A DNA stretch of 64,000 bases, from contig CANJMF010000002.1 of assembly GCA_947475895.1 (NCBI GenBank), forward strand, positions 369,504-433,503. The letters run 5' to 3'. Below, one piece after another: positions 1 through 9,995 of this stretch; within the stretch, counting starts at the first letter, position 1, and each line of letters starts with the position of its first letter. Source of the stretch: Fidelibacterota bacterium (lineage in GTDB: Bacteria > Pseudomonadota > Alphaproteobacteria > Rhodospirillales > Rhodospirillaceae). The position numbers and the translations under genes were made by a program. The notes beneath the pieces are model-generated. The model made no database searches. It worked only from the letters and a program-made list of their open reading frames with translations, and was not told the DNA's origin.

Positions 1-19
1 CCGAGGACGACGGGAGAAA

Positions 20-1861
20 TCACGGTGCTTTGCAGGTGAAGTTGGCAGCTTCGTCGATGGAGCCCGAGCCTTTGTAGGTCGGTACCGTTGGATAGGCGCA
101 AATCGGGCGGGTGCGGTCGACCTGGCCCTCGATCGGTAGGCCCGACGGACCCAACCGGGAGCCCACTTCGGCCACGACATGCGACGAGATGATGCTTTCA
201 GGTTTCTTGCCGTGTTCGACCCAGCCTTCCAACTCGGTCAGGAAGTCGACGACGTTGGGGACCTTCTTTGAGCTATCGACAACGTTGCAGTGCCCGTTTC
301 CCGGAATGAGGAACAAACGCGCGAAATCGGCAACCTTGTCACGCCCGCCCATCTTGGCCGAGACGCGCTCGTAGTAATCGATCTGCGACAGGGGATTGAT
401 CGACCAATCGGACCAACCTGCATAAACGAGTAGCTTCCCATTTCGTTTTTGAAATCCGGAAAGATCGGGATCGACCGCGTCGAGCTGTGCCGCAGATACA
501 GCCAAAGCTGGGATGTCGGTTTCGAAATTGAAGCTGTGCAAATCGTAATTCGGATCGCCGAAGATGAAATATTTGAGGCTTTCATTTGCCATGAAGTAGT
601 TGCGCGTAAAGTAGGGCTTGATGCTAGGGTTTTTGTTTGCCTCGGGCGATCCGACCACGGCGCCGCCGCTTTTCCCGGTCCACTGACCATCAATATTTTC
701 GCCGCCGTAAGGCATGCCCACCCAAACTTGCCCTTCCGCGTTCGAAGGACCTTTATGAATGTGGTCGATCACTTCGACCTGACGTGGCGTAAAGCAGTCC
801 GGCCCGTCTTTCCCCGCCGAACATTTCGGCAGGTCCTTATACGGATCGAACTTGCACGCGAGCGGATTGTTGATGATGCCGTCGACAAGGCCGTCCAAAC
901 CGTCGCACTTCTTGTGAACCGCGTCGTCGAGCACCTTCACTTTCTCCGGCGGCACCACAGGCCGGTAATTCGTCTGATCCTCAAGCGTCGGAAACATCTG
1001 TTGCTGCGTCCACGCCTTTGCCAAGCCGGACCCTCGGGTGGAGCTGGACGTCGGACACGCGGCGATGATGCCGTCGAAATCGTCCGGATAGCGTTGCGCT
1101 TCCATCATCGCCTGACGGCCGCTGCCGGATGTGCCGTAGAAATACGCGTGCCGGATCGGGCGTTTGTAATAGGCATGGATGATTTGCTTGGCGGTCGCTT
1201 GCGCCAAATGGGTGCCGCGATGGCCGAAGTTCAGCAGTCGCTCGGGATTTTGATAAGCCCACGAGTTGCCGGGAATATCTTTCGGAATGAGGTGACCTGT
1301 GTCGGTCACCGCCGTCGCATATCCGCGCACCAACGCAACCGGTTTGGAGCCGTTATTCAGGTCGCCCAAAAATGCGCCGCTGCCGCCCATGAGGAACTTG
1401 CCGTTCCAACCGGACGGCAGATCGACCTCGACCGTGATCTCCTTGTCGACGGTCGCGAGCACCTTGCAGTACGCCATCGCGCTCTTCTGCGCGGCGACCT
1501 CTTCTGCCGAGGTAATGCGCACCCATGGCAGTTTCAAAGATGTGAGGCCCGCGCATGTTACTGGGCCTGGCGCAACGGAGGCCATAACCGCGCGCACCGC
1601 ATCACGCGCTGTCACGTTGGAGCGCACATCCGCGCTCGCCTTTTCAGCGTCGGCAAGCGTGGGATCGGGGATCAGCGCATTGGTGCCTGAACGGCGCACT
1701 TCGACAGCGCGCCCAAAGACGTCGGCAAATTTCATGTTGGGAGGATAGATTTGCGATGGCGCAGTATCGGCCGCAAAGATCGGCAATGGCGCCAACAGCG
1801 ACGCGCAGACCGCAGCGATTGCCGAAGAATTTTTGCGCGCGCGACTCTTATGCTTTGTCAT
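20..1861 (-). CDS. exported tannase/feruloyl esterase family hydrolase (copy 1)
   Basis: Probable exported ester hydrolase acting on phenolic esters; the substrate is not readable from sequence. The first in-frame codon is 15 bases upstream, but the ATG at 1861 follows a strong GGGGAGG site and gives a 613-residue protein, the same length as its neighbour. Residues 1-30 form a signal peptide (basic start, hydrophobic core, IFA-AD cut). The nucleophile elbow GTSGSGRQ puts the catalytic Ser at about 245; GWSD gives the Asp at about 485 and NGHC the His at about 524. The usual Cys just before the Ser in this family (CS-D-HC motif) is Thr here, although the Cys after the His is kept. It lies head-to-tail with a close paralogue, so a local duplication is likely. 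Family assignment is firm; substrate is unknown. Confidence 0.88.
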   Translation of the reverse strand: MTKHKSRARKNSSAIAAVCASLLAPLPIFAADTAPSQIYPPNMKFADVFGRAVEVRRSGTNALIPDPTLADAEKASADVRSNVTARDAVRAVMASVAPGPVTCAGLTSLKLPWVRITSAEEVAAQKSAMAYCKVLATVDKEITVEVDLPSGWNGKFLMGGSGAFLGDLNNGSKPVALVRGYATAVTDTGHLIPKDIPGNSWAYQNPERLLNFGHRGTHLAQATAKQIIHAYYKRPIRHAYFYGTSGSGRQAMMEAQRYPDDFDGIIAACPTSSSTRGSGLAKAWTQQQMFPTLEDQTNYRPVVPPEKVKVLDDAVHKKCDGLDGLVDGIINNPLACKFDPYKDLPKCSAGKDGPDCFTPRQVEVIDHIHKGPSNAEGQVWVGMPYGGENIDGQWTGKSGGAVVGSPEANKNPSIKPYFTRNYFMANESLKYFIFGDPNYDLHSFNFETDIPALAVSAAQLDAVDPDLSGFQKRNGKLLVYAGWSDWSINPLSQIDYYERVSAKMGGRDKVADFARLFLIPGNGHCNVVDSSKKVPNVVDFLTELEGWVEHGKKPESIISSHVVAEVGSRLGPSGLPIEGQVDRTRPICAYPTVPTYKGSGSIDEAANFTCKAP

Positions 1862-2016
1862 CAAAGCCTCCCCCAACTTTGCCGAACAGGGTCACAACCC
1901 GGTTGCGGCCCTAACGGCTTAGTCTTGCACCCCGGACCCGGGGGTCAAGCCGTGGGGGTCACGAAAAAAACTCAGGACCCCATGACTATTGAGTCGCAGG
2001 GTTATGGTTACATTCA

Positions 2017-3858
2017 TCACGGCGCTTTGCAGGTGAAGTTGGCAGCGTCATCGATGGAGCCCGAACCCTTATAGGTCGCGGCCGTCGGATAGGCACAGAT
2101 CGGCCGGGTGCGGTCGACTGGACCTTCGATCGGCATTCCCGAGGGAATGAGTTTCGTATTCGGATCGGCGACGTGGGATGCGAGGACGCTGTCCGGTTTT
2201 TTACCCTGCTCGACCCAACCTTCCAGGGCGCTCAGGAAGTCGACGACGTTCGGAACCTTCTTCGTTTTATCGACCACGTTGCAGTGGCCGTTGCCAGGAA
2301 TAAGGAACAGACGCGCGAAATCGGCGACCTTGTCGCGCCCGCCCATTTTGGCCAGCACGCGCTCGTAATAATCCACCTGGCTTACAGGATTAATGGACCA
2401 GTCAGCCCAGCCGGCATAAATGAGCAGCTTGCCGTTGCGCTGCTGAAAGGCACTCAGGTCGGGGTTATTGGCATCGATCTGCGCCGAAGCTGGAACGACC
2501 GCTGGTAAATCCGTTTCGAAGTTGAAGCTATGGAGGTCGTAGTTCGGATCACCGAAAATGAGATACTTGAAACTCTCGTTGCTCAGAAAGTAATGCCGCG
2601 TGAAGTATGGCCCGAGAGTCGGGTTCTTCTTCGGGCCGTCGGGGGAACCGATGACGTATCCGCCGTCCGGCGCGGTCCATTGGCCCGAAATATTCTCGCC
2701 GCCATAGGGCCAGCCCGCCCAGATTTTTCCGTTGGCGTTCGACGGACCTTTATGAATTTTATCGATCACGTCGATTTGGCGCGTCGTGAAGCATTCTGGG
2801 CCATCTTTGCCCGCTGCGCATTTCGGCAAATCTTTCTGCGGGTCGAATTTGCACGCGAGCGGGTTGGTGAGGACACCATCAACAAGGCCATCCGCGCCGT
2901 CGCACTTCTTGTGAACCGTGTCGTCGAGCAGCTTTACCTTTTCGGCCGGCATCACGGGATTGTATTTGACGGAATCCTCAGGCGCCGGAAACATCAGCTG
3001 CTGCGTCCAAGCCCATCCCACGGCCACTCCCGTGATAAAATTGTAGGCGGGACACGCAGCGACGATACCGTCGAAGTCGTTGGGATAGCGTTGCGCTTCC
3101 ATCATGGCCTGCCGGCCGCTGCCGGACGTGCCGTAGAAATATGAGAGCTGGATCGGGCGCTTATAAAACGCGCGGATGATTTGCTTGGCGGTGGCTTGGG
3201 CAACGTGTGTGCCGCGATGGCCGAAGTTCACAATCCGCTCGGGATTTTGATAAGCCCACGACGCACCGGGAATATCTTTCGGAATCACATGGCCCGTGTC
3301 GGTAACCGCAGTAGCGTATCCACGCATGAGCGCCGCCGGTTTGGAGCCGTTATTGAGATCACCTAAGAAGCCGCCGCTGCCGCCCATGAGGAACTTACCG
3401 TTCCAGCCCGTCGGCAAATCGACTTCGATGTTGATTTCCTTGTCGATGGTCGCCAGCACTTTGCAATGCGCCATGGCGTTCTTTTGCGCGGGCACTTCGT
3501 CCGCAGCGGTGATGCGCACCCATGGCAACTGCAGAGATTTCAGATCCGCGCACTTTGTTGTGCCGGGACGAACGGAGGCTTGAACGGCCCGTACCGCATC
3601 GCGCGCCGTAACGTTGGAGCGCACATCGGGGCTCGCTTTTTCCGCATCCGCGATGGTGGGATCGGCGATGAGCGCGTTGGTGCCGGGACGGCGCACTTCC
3701 ACAGCGCGCCCGAACACGTCGGCGAATTTCATGTCGGGAGGATAGACTTGCGACGGCGCGGTGTCGGCGGCCAAGGCCGGCACGGGCGCCAGCAGCGCTG
3801 CGCAAAGTGCGGCGATAGCGGAAGAATTCTTGCGCGAATGATTTTTAGGTTTTGTCAT
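2017..3858 (-). CDS. exported tannase/feruloyl esterase family hydrolase (copy 2)
   Basis: Tandem paralogue of the gene on its 3' side, also 613 residues from the ATG at 3858, with the same GGAGGCTTTG leader before the start. Signal peptide about residues 1-30. Catalytic elements match copy 1: GTSGSGRQ (Ser), GWADWSINP (Asp) and PGNGHCNVVD (His-Cys), again with Thr where many family members have the Cys that bridges to the His-adjacent Cys. The copies differ most in the middle lid-like region (about residues 270-440), where substrate choice is usually set in this family, so they may have different substrates. About 155 bases separate the two coding regions. Expected location is periplasmic or extracellular. 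Family sure, reaction inferred. Confidence 0.88.
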   Translation of the reverse strand: MTKPKNHSRKNSSAIAALCAALLAPVPALAADTAPSQVYPPDMKFADVFGRAVEVRRPGTNALIADPTIADAEKASPDVRSNVTARDAVRAVQASVRPGTTKCADLKSLQLPWVRITAADEVPAQKNAMAHCKVLATIDKEINIEVDLPTGWNGKFLMGGSGGFLGDLNNGSKPAALMRGYATAVTDTGHVIPKDIPGASWAYQNPERIVNFGHRGTHVAQATAKQIIRAFYKRPIQLSYFYGTSGSGRQAMMEAQRYPNDFDGIVAACPAYNFITGVAVGWAWTQQLMFPAPEDSVKYNPVMPAEKVKLLDDTVHKKCDGADGLVDGVLTNPLACKFDPQKDLPKCAAGKDGPECFTTRQIDVIDKIHKGPSNANGKIWAGWPYGGENISGQWTAPDGGYVIGSPDGPKKNPTLGPYFTRHYFLSNESFKYLIFGDPNYDLHSFNFETDLPAVVPASAQIDANNPDLSAFQQRNGKLLIYAGWADWSINPVSQVDYYERVLAKMGGRDKVADFARLFLIPGNGHCNVVDKTKKVPNVVDFLSALEGWVEQGKKPDSVLASHVADPNTKLIPSGMPIEGPVDRTRPICAYPTAATYKGSGSIDDAANFTCKAP

Positions 3859-3945
3859 CAAAGCCTCCGAACTTTGGTGCGCCGATAACAGCGCGGGGCG
3901 AGCATACCGCCTTTTCGCCGGCTTGGGAGTCTCGTAAAGGCCCGA

Positions 3946-4506
3946 TTAGTGCCTGTTTCGGAAGAACACCAGAGCCGCCACGGGAATGGGAAGCGCGCAG
4001 ATCACAACCGGGATCAACGTCGACAGCGAAAACACCAGCAGCGCTTGGACCTGAACCGTGTGCAAAAACAGCACCCAACCGATCACGCATAGCGCCAACC
4101 AGCCGATCAGCGCCCTAAGGCCGATGGTGCGCAGCGTCAGGCGCTGAGCCTTGAGGAGTTTAACCGTCATGGGAACGATGGCGAACGACATGGCCGGAAG
4201 CACAAACACGAGATTGAGGACCGCCTGGGTGGCGACCCTTCCCGGCATGTACTCCGCCCACTGCGAATCCGTGTAGCTGCCGCGCGCAACGAGCGACGAA
4301 AAATTGGCAGCACTTTCGAAGTAAGTGAGGAGTGCTATGCACACCATTGAGATAAAAAACCCAATGGCGAGCGGCGCATAAACGCGGAGGTGATTTTTAA
4401 ACGGTGCTTGCTGTGTTTGCGTCAGCGGATACCAAAACCAAATCGCGGCGAGCACGCTCACGAGCGCAATGGGGAAAACGAGAACAAAAAAAAGATCATT
4501 TCCCAA
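3946..4506 (-). CDS. four-helix inner-membrane protein, unrecognised
   Basis: 186-residue hydrophobic protein of unknown function. Membrane segments are visible at about residues 5-25, 45-65, 95-115 and 130-180; the last stretch is long enough for two helices. The start is a TTG codon at 4506, supported by GGGAGGA seven bases upstream; no better-placed ATG exists. Charged loops are short and I see no enzymatic motif. It reads in the same direction as ssb, which lies upstream, with about 50 bases between them. I do not recognise the family. Confidence 0.6.
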   Translation of the reverse strand: MGNDLFFVLVFPIALVSVLAAIWFWYPLTQTQQAPFKNHLRVYAPLAIGFFISMVCIALLTYFESAANFSSLVARGSYTDSQWAEYMPGRVATQAVLNLVFVLPAMSFAIVPMTVKLLKAQRLTLRTIGLRALIGWLALCVIGWVLFLHTVQVQALLVFSLSTLIPVVICALPIPVAALVFFRNRH

Positions 4507-4557
4507 GGCTGTCCTCCCAGACCACCTTTAGATCGAGCGCCGTTTAGATTTGACTGC

Positions 4558-5052
4558 CTAGAACGGAATGTCGTCGTCCATGTCGTCGCGGGGGCCGCTC
4601 TTTTTGGCGCCGCCACCGCTGCGGGCGGGAGGTGCGCTATCGCCGGAATCCCAGCCGCCGCCCACGTCGTCGCCCATTCCGCCGCCGCCACCACCACCGC
4701 CGCTTTTACCGTCGAGCATGGTGAGTTCGCCGCCAAAGCCTTGCAGCACGACTTCGGTGGAATACTTTTCAGCGCCGTCTTTGTCGGTCCACTTGCGCGT
4801 TTGCAAAGAGCCTGACACGTAAACCTTGGAGCCTTTTTTCAAGTAGCGCTCGGCGATGTCGGCCAGGTTTCCGAAAATCACCACGCGGTGCCATTCGGTC
4901 TTTTCTTTCTTCTCGCCGGTGGACTTGTCTTTCCAGCTTTCGGACGTGGCCAGCGACAGATTGGCGACCTTGCCGCCGTTCTGCATGGTGCGGATCTCGG
5001 GGTCTTTGCCGAGATTGCCGATGAGAATGACTTTATTAACGCTGCCGGCCAT
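4558..5052 (-). CDS. ssb: single-stranded DNA-binding protein
   Basis: Binds single-stranded DNA during replication, recombination and repair and recruits partners through its tail. Residues 1-110 are the OB fold, starting [19 protein letters not shown] with the typical [13 protein letters not shown] strand. A Gly/Ser-rich linker (about 115-150) with a run of glycines leads to the acidic tip DDMDDDIPF, the canonical partner-binding end. Length 164 is normal. It is divergent from uvrA about 0.7 kb away, an arrangement common in proteobacteria, with a small exported-protein gene in between. Confidence 0.97.
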   Translation of the reverse strand: MAGSVNKVILIGNLGKDPEIRTMQNGGKVANLSLATSESWKDKSTGEKKEKTEWHRVVIFGNLADIAERYLKKGSKVYVSGSLQTRKWTDKDGAEKYSTEVVLQGFGGELTMLDGKSGGGGGGGGMGDDVGGGWDSGDSAPPARSGGGAKKSGPRDDMDDDIPF

Positions 5053-5061
5053 GCCGATCTC

Positions 5062-5673
5062 CTAGTGTGATTGGGTCTTGGAATTGGTTGCGCAAGATAC
5101 TGCCTCGCCCACCTTAGGCAAAGGCTGGTTTTTGGGGGCGTCGAGCAGACGCCAGGAGTTCAAAAACTCCCACATCATGTCGGCGCGGCCCGCGAAATCG
5201 CTGGGGTACTTGGGGTCCTCGCCCCAGGACGAAACCACGTAAATCTTCTTGTCCTTGATGAAGGCCCGCGAAACGACGACGTTGCCCTGCATGGTCTGGT
5301 CGTCGATGACCTGAATGCCTTTGAGGCCCGACTGGGTCACGCTGACGACATCCTGGCTGTTGCGGGCGACGCGGCACAGCCAATCCTTTTCCGAGAGTTC
5401 GGGCTTCACGGCCGTGGTCGACACGTTGACCGTGAACAGAATGCCCCGCCCGAAAGCGGGGCTGATGAACTGGTAGATACGCCCCGGCGCTGGGTCGGGC
5501 TGGGTGTCGATTTTGGGGTCGGCGTGACTGAGGACGGCGAAGTTGTCGTCCGGGTAGGTGAATTCCTTGGGGTCGGAATAGAAGGCAGCGGAGGCCGCGC
5601 CCGCAAAAAAGATTACGCCCGCAACCAGAAGGAGGTTTCGCAACGCCGCGACTCTTCCTAAATGTAGGCTCAT
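5062..5673 (-). CDS. exported protein of unknown function upstream of ssb
   Basis: The open frame extends to 5763, but the ATG at 5673 is preceded by GGAGGAGAACGGCTT and begins a clear signal peptide (about residues 1-30, ending GAASA), giving 203 residues. The mature part has no motif I recognise; it contains one Cys near WLCRVA and one near the end. It lies nine bases upstream of ssb on the same strand, so the two are probably co-transcribed. Periplasmic location is inferred from the signal peptide. Confidence 0.7.
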   Translation of the reverse strand: MSLHLGRVAALRNLLLVAGVIFFAGAASAAFYSDPKEFTYPDDNFAVLSHADPKIDTQPDPAPGRIYQFISPAFGRGILFTVNVSTTAVKPELSEKDWLCRVARNSQDVVSVTQSGLKGIQVIDDQTMQGNVVVSRAFIKDKKIYVVSSWGEDPKYPSDFAGRADMMWEFLNSWRLLDAPKNQPLPKVGEAVSCATNSKTQSH

Positions 5674-5788
5674 AAGCCGTTCTCCTCCCGCCATGCCGAT
5701 CCGTTCACCGCAAATCCCCTTTAAAAACAAGGGTCTAAACTTGCGTTGCCCCGATCCTCGCATCGGCGTATGAAGAACAATCCGATGG

Positions 5789-5803
5789 AAACATAACGAG
5801 AAC
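5789..5803 (+). promoter_or_regulatory. possible alphaproteobacterial SOS (LexA) box upstream of uvrA
   Basis: AAAC-ATAACGA-GAAC is one mismatch from the alphaproteobacterial LexA direct repeat GAAC-N7-GAAC. It ends 11 bases before the uvrA start. The position fits repression by occlusion, but a one-mismatch match to eight specified bases is weak on its own. Confidence 0.35.
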
Positions 5804-5814
5804 GTTTAGCCCGT

Positions 5815-8676
5815 ATGCTCACCGATATCAAGGTCCGTGGGGCCAGAGAACATAACCTTCGCAACGTGAATGTCGACATCCCGCGCGACAAGCTGGTGGT
5901 CATCACCGGGCTGTCGGGGTCGGGCAAGTCGTCGCTGGCGTTCGACACCATTTATGCCGAGGGCCAGCGCCGGTACGTGGAAAGCCTTTCGGCCTACGCG
6001 CGCCAGTTCCTGGAGCTGATGCAAAAGCCCGATGTGGATTCCATCGAGGGCTTATCGCCGGCCATTTCCATCGAACAGAAGACCACCAGCCGGAACCCGC
6101 GCTCCACCGTCGGCACGGTGACGGAAATTCACGACTACATGCGCTTGTTGTGGGCGCGCGTGGGCGTGCCCTACTCGCCGGCCACAGGGTTGCCCATCGA
6201 GGCGCAGACCGTGAGCCAGATGGTCGACCGCATCATGGCCATGGGCGAAGGCACAAGATTGTACCTGCTGGCGCCGGTCGTGCGCGGGCGCAAAGGCGAA
6301 TACAAAAAAGACCTGCAGGAGTTGCTGAAGAAAGGCTTCCAGCGCGTGAAGGTGGACGGCACCTTGCACGAGATCGCCGATGTGCCGGTGCTGAACAAAA
6401 AGCTCAAGCACGACATCGAAGTGGTGGTGGACCGCGTTGTGGTGCGCGACGACGTGAAATCGCGCCTGGCAGACTCCCTCGAAATCGCGCTGAAGCTGGC
6501 CGACGGTATCGCCATTGCCGAGGAAGCCGATAAAGGAGCGCGCACGACCTTCTCGGCCAAGTTCGCATGCCCGGTATCGGGCTTCACGATTGAAGAGATC
6601 GAGCCGCGCCTGTTCAGCTTCAACAATCCCTTCGGCGCGTGCCCAACATGCGACGGGCTGGGCGTGAAGATGTTGTTCGACCCGGCGCTGGTTGTGCCGG
6701 ACAACGACGCGTCGGTGGAAGATGGCGCGGTCGCCCCGTGGTCGGCTTCGTCGGTCCCCTCGCCCTATTACGCCATGGCGCTGAAAGGCGTGCTGAGCCA
6801 CTACGGCGCGAAGATGGACACGCCGTGGAAGAAGTTGCCAGCGAAAGTGAAAGACGCGGTGCTGAACGGCACCGGCGACGATGAAATCACCATCAAATAC
6901 CAAGACGGCACGCGCAAGTTCGAGACGCGCAAACCGTTCGAAGGTGTGTTGAACAACCTTCAGCGCCGCTGGCGCGAAACCGAGAGTGCCTGGATGCGCG
7001 AGGAACTGGAAAAGTACCAGACCTCGCAGCCCTGCGAAGCCTGCCATGGGCATCGCCTGAAGCCGGAAGCGCTGTCGGTCAAAATCGCGAAGAAAAATAT
7101 CGCTGAGATTTCGGAGTTAAGCATTTCCGACGCGGCCGCGTGGTTCGTGAGCCTGGGCAAAACGCTCACCGAAAAGCAGATGGAGATCGGACGGCGGATT
7201 TTGCGCGAGATCGACGACCGCCTGCACTTCCTCAATAACGTGGGGCTCGATTACCTGACCCTGGCCCGCAACTCCGGCACGCTGTCCGGCGGCGAAAGCC
7301 AGCGCATTCGCTTGGCGTCGCAGATCGGCTCGGGCCTCACGGGTGTGTTGTATGTGCTCGATGAGCCGAGCATCGGCTTGCACCAGCGCGACAACAATCG
7401 TTTGTTGGAAACGCTGCGCCGCTTGCGCGACATCGGCAATACGGTGTTGGTGGTGGAACACGACGAAGACGCGATCCGCACCGCCGATCATATCATCGAC
7501 ATGGGACCCGGTGCCGGCGTGCACGGCGGCGAAGTCATCGCCGAAGGCACCCTGCCCGATATTTTGAAGAACAAGAAAAGCCTCACGGCCGATTACCTGA
7601 ACGGCACGCGCGAAGTGCCGGTGCCGAGTGAGCGGCGCAAAGGCAACGGCAAGACCATCACCATCAAAGGGGCCCGCGCCAACAACCTGAAAAATGTGAC
7701 CGTCGATATTCCGCTGGGCAACATGACGTGCGTGACCGGCGTGTCAGGCGGCGGCAAATCGTCGCTGGTGTTGGAGACGCTCTATAAGGGCCTCGCCAAA
7801 CATCTGTACGGCGCGCGCGACCTGCCGGGTCCGCACGACAAAATTGAAGGCATGGCGCACCTGGATAAGGTGATCGACATCGATCAATCGCCCATCGGAC
7901 GGACTCCGCGTTCAAACCCGTGCACCTACACGGGCGCGTTCACGCCGATCCGCGAGTGGTTCGCGGAATTGCCGGAAGCCAAAGCGCGCGGCTATGCGCC
8001 GGGGCGCTTCAGCTTCAACGTCAAAGGCGGGCGCTGCGAAGCGTGCCAAGGCGACGGGCTGATTAAAATCGAGATGCACTTCCTGCCCGACGTGTACGTG
8101 ACCTGCGATGTGTGCAAAGGCAAACGCTATAACCGCGAAACGCTGGAAGTGCATTTCAAAGGCAAGAGCATCGCCGACATTCTCGACATGACCGTTGAGG
8201 AGTCCGTGGAGTTCTTCAAAGCCGTGCCGGTGATCCGCGAGAAGATGGAACTGCTGAACCGCGTTGGTTTGGGCTACGTGCATCTCGGTCAACAAGCGAC
8301 GACCTTGTCGGGCGGCGAAGCGCAGCGCGTGAAGCTCGCGAAGGAACTGTCGAAGCGCGCCACAGGCCGCACGCTGTATATCCTCGACGAGCCGACGACC
8401 GGCCTGCACTTCGAGGACGTGCGCAAATTGCTCGAGGTGCTGCACACGCTGGTAGACCAGGGAAATTCCATGGTGGTGATCGAACACAATCTGGAGGTCA
8501 TCAAGACCGCCGATTGGGTCATCGACCTAGGCCCCGAAGGCGGCAGCGGCGGCGGCGAAATCGTCGCGACAGGAACGCCGGAAGAGATCGCTCAAGTAAA
8601 GGCGAGCTATACGGGGCAGTTTTTGAAAGAGCGGTTGAAGGCGAGCGCGCCGGCGAAGGGTAAGAAAAGGGCCTAG
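5815..8676 (+). CDS. uvrA: excinuclease ABC subunit A
   Basis: Damage-recognition ATPase of nucleotide excision repair; it loads UvrB at lesions. At 953 residues it is full length. Two ABC ATPase halves are visible: Walker [10 protein letters not shown] at about 32-40 with signature [12 protein letters not shown], then Walker [10 protein letters not shown] at about 642-650 with signature [12 protein letters not shown]. Zinc-binding cysteines appear as CPTCDGLG in the first half and CEACQGDG / [10 protein letters not shown] in the second. The C-terminal tail is Lys/Ala-rich. No clear ribosome site precedes the ATG. A degenerate SOS-box-like sequence lies just upstream. Confidence 0.98.
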   Translation: MLTDIKVRGAREHNLRNVNVDIPRDKLVVITGLSGSGKSSLAFDTIYAEGQRRYVESLSAYARQFLELMQKPDVDSIEGLSPAISIEQKTTSRNPRSTVGTVTEIHDYMRLLWARVGVPYSPATGLPIEAQTVSQMVDRIMAMGEGTRLYLLAPVVRGRKGEYKKDLQELLKKGFQRVKVDGTLHEIADVPVLNKKLKHDIEVVVDRVVVRDDVKSRLADSLEIALKLADGIAIAEEADKGARTTFSAKFACPVSGFTIEEIEPRLFSFNNPFGACPTCDGLGVKMLFDPALVVPDNDASVEDGAVAPWSASSVPSPYYAMALKGVLSHYGAKMDTPWKKLPAKVKDAVLNGTGDDEITIKYQDGTRKFETRKPFEGVLNNLQRRWRETESAWMREELEKYQTSQPCEACHGHRLKPEALSVKIAKKNIAEISELSISDAAAWFVSLGKTLTEKQMEIGRRILREIDDRLHFLNNVGLDYLTLARNSGTLSGGESQRIRLASQIGSGLTGVLYVLDEPSIGLHQRDNNRLLETLRRLRDIGNTVLVVEHDEDAIRTADHIIDMGPGAGVHGGEVIAEGTLPDILKNKKSLTADYLNGTREVPVPSERRKGNGKTITIKGARANNLKNVTVDIPLGNMTCVTGVSGGGKSSLVLETLYKGLAKHLYGARDLPGPHDKIEGMAHLDKVIDIDQSPIGRTPRSNPCTYTGAFTPIREWFAELPEAKARGYAPGRFSFNVKGGRCEACQGDGLIKIEMHFLPDVYVTCDVCKGKRYNRETLEVHFKGKSIADILDMTVEESVEFFKAVPVIREKMELLNRVGLGYVHLGQQATTLSGGEAQRVKLAKELSKRATGRTLYILDEPTTGLHFEDVRKLLEVLHTLVDQGNSMVVIEHNLEVIKTADWVIDLGPEGGSGGGEIVATGTPEEIAQVKASYTGQFLKERLKASAPAKGKKRA

Positions 8677-8681
8677 TCCAA

Positions 8682-9450
8682 ATGCAACATCGCGTATTGA
8701 GTGATCATTTCCTCAAGGTCAAATCGCGGCTAATCGAATATTCACGGCACTTCGACCTTGCTAACCACTCCGATATGAAGGGGCATGGTCGTGAGGCGCT
8801 TGTAAATGATTTTCTTAAGGCACATTTACCCGATCAGATCGAATATTTCACTGGAGAGATACTAGACAAATTCGACAATAGGTCTGGGCAGGTTGATATT
8901 ATTATCCAGTCAAAAAAAATGCCCAAAAATTCCGCTTATCGGTGATGTGCAAATAGTTTTTTCTGACGCTGCGATGGCAGCCATTGAAGTCAAATCCACC
9001 CTCACGACTCAACACCTGGAAGCAGCACTATCACAATTTAGGAAAATTAAAGCGTTACACCGCGACAACAAAATCCAAAGTAAAGGTGGAATGCACACAT
9101 TAGAAAAAACTCCGTGCATTCTTTTTGCATTCAACGGACCAACGTTAGAAACACTAACGAAAAACATATTCGATTTTGGTGTAACCCATAATTTATCTGT
9201 GCAGGACTACGCGCCAGACTTGGCCGTAGTCCTGACTAAGGACTATTATCTGTGTAAGGACGATGGCTGGATATTTCCGATCGAAACTGGTCACCCGAGC
9301 GCCTACAGACACTGGGTGGGCTTACCCCATGAAAATCTTGTAGGCCTATACACGTACCTCCACCACCTCTGTTTAAGTTATCTTGAATTCTCAACGCCGG
9401 TTCAACTCGCGCCATATTTTGATAAGTCGATTCTTACGCAAAGTGACTGA
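8682..9450 (+). pseudogene. DUF6602-type PD-(D/E)xK-like protein, frameshifted
   Basis: Two overlapping frames form one protein of about 255 residues. Frame one runs 8682-8945 (HFDLANHSDMKGHGREALVN, then GEILDKFDNRSGQVDIII) and stops; frame two continues from the A-rich stretch to 9450 (AAIEVKSTLTTQHLEAAL and onwards). Removing one base from either the A8 run (8912-8919) or the A5 run (8925-8929) joins them. The E...QVDIII...AIEVKS pattern resembles the catalytic core of PD-(D/E)xK nucleases, and the overall layout resembles DUF6602. The region is visibly AT-rich against its neighbours, which suggests transfer. It may be a true pseudogene, a sequencing error, or less likely slippage-dependent. 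Nuclease activity is inferred only. Confidence 0.72.
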
Positions 9451-9601
9451 AAGTATTCTCTGGTTTAAAAATTGCCGACACCCACCGAAGCGACGCGAAA
9501 AAATCTTCTCAATACAACTCTGTCATCCGCCCTTACCCATATTTTAGACAGCGACCCCGGCGCCAGGGTTTAGTAAGATCGCGTCGAATCTGGGGACTTC
9601 C

Positions 9602-9970
9602 ATGCGTCGCGTCTTATTCACCATCGCCATATTGCTCATGCCGTCGGCTGCCTTTGCGGGCTGTCTGCCTGGCCCCAGCATGATTCCGTGCCTGGGCGCT
9701 AATGCGCTTGGGGCTTTGGGCGATGCGGTGGGTTCGCGGCCTGGGCATGTCTGCGGCGGCGGGATGCATGCGGCCATGGACATGTCGGGCAACGTGAGCT
9801 GCGTGCCGGGTGCTTTGTCGCGCAAGGCGCGCGAGGCCGCCAAGGGTCCGGCCGGATATAAAACCAAGATTTGTCCCATGGGCTCGGTCATGGCCAACGA
9901 CAAGCGCGGCAAATCATTTTGCAAAGACGTTCCGGGCGCGATTCATGCGGGTGGGCTTCGCACCCGGTAA
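9602..9970 (+). CDS. small Cys-containing exported protein
   Basis: 122 residues with a signal peptide (residues 1-19, ending AAFAG) followed at once by Cys21, so it could be lipid-modified, although Phe at -3 is not the classic lipobox residue. The short mature part holds six cysteines (CLPG, IPC, HVC, VSC, ICP, FCK), suggesting disulfides in the periplasm. I do not recognise the family. A weak GGGG site precedes the ATG. Confidence 0.6.
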   Translation: MRRVLFTIAILLMPSAAFAGCLPGPSMIPCLGANALGALGDAVGSRPGHVCGGGMHAAMDMSGNVSCVPGALSRKAREAAKGPAGYKTKICPMGSVMANDKRGKSFCKDVPGAIHAGGLRTR

Positions 9971-9995
9971 GCGCGCGGATTAAGGGGGGATTTAC

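Noticed and set aside
449..1690. Long open frame on the + strand opposite the first tannase gene
   Set aside because: It is the antisense shadow of a high-GC gene with a signal peptide and catalytic motifs on the other strand; its translation has no recognisable domain.
1921..1940. ACCCCGGACCCGGGGGT palindrome between the tannase genes, considered as an attachment or transposon end
   Set aside because: Short and without a repeat partner or transposase nearby; may be a weak terminator only.
5558..5814. Second start for the small exported protein upstream of ssb at 5763
   Set aside because: No ribosome site there, while 5673 has GGAGGAG and begins a signal peptide.
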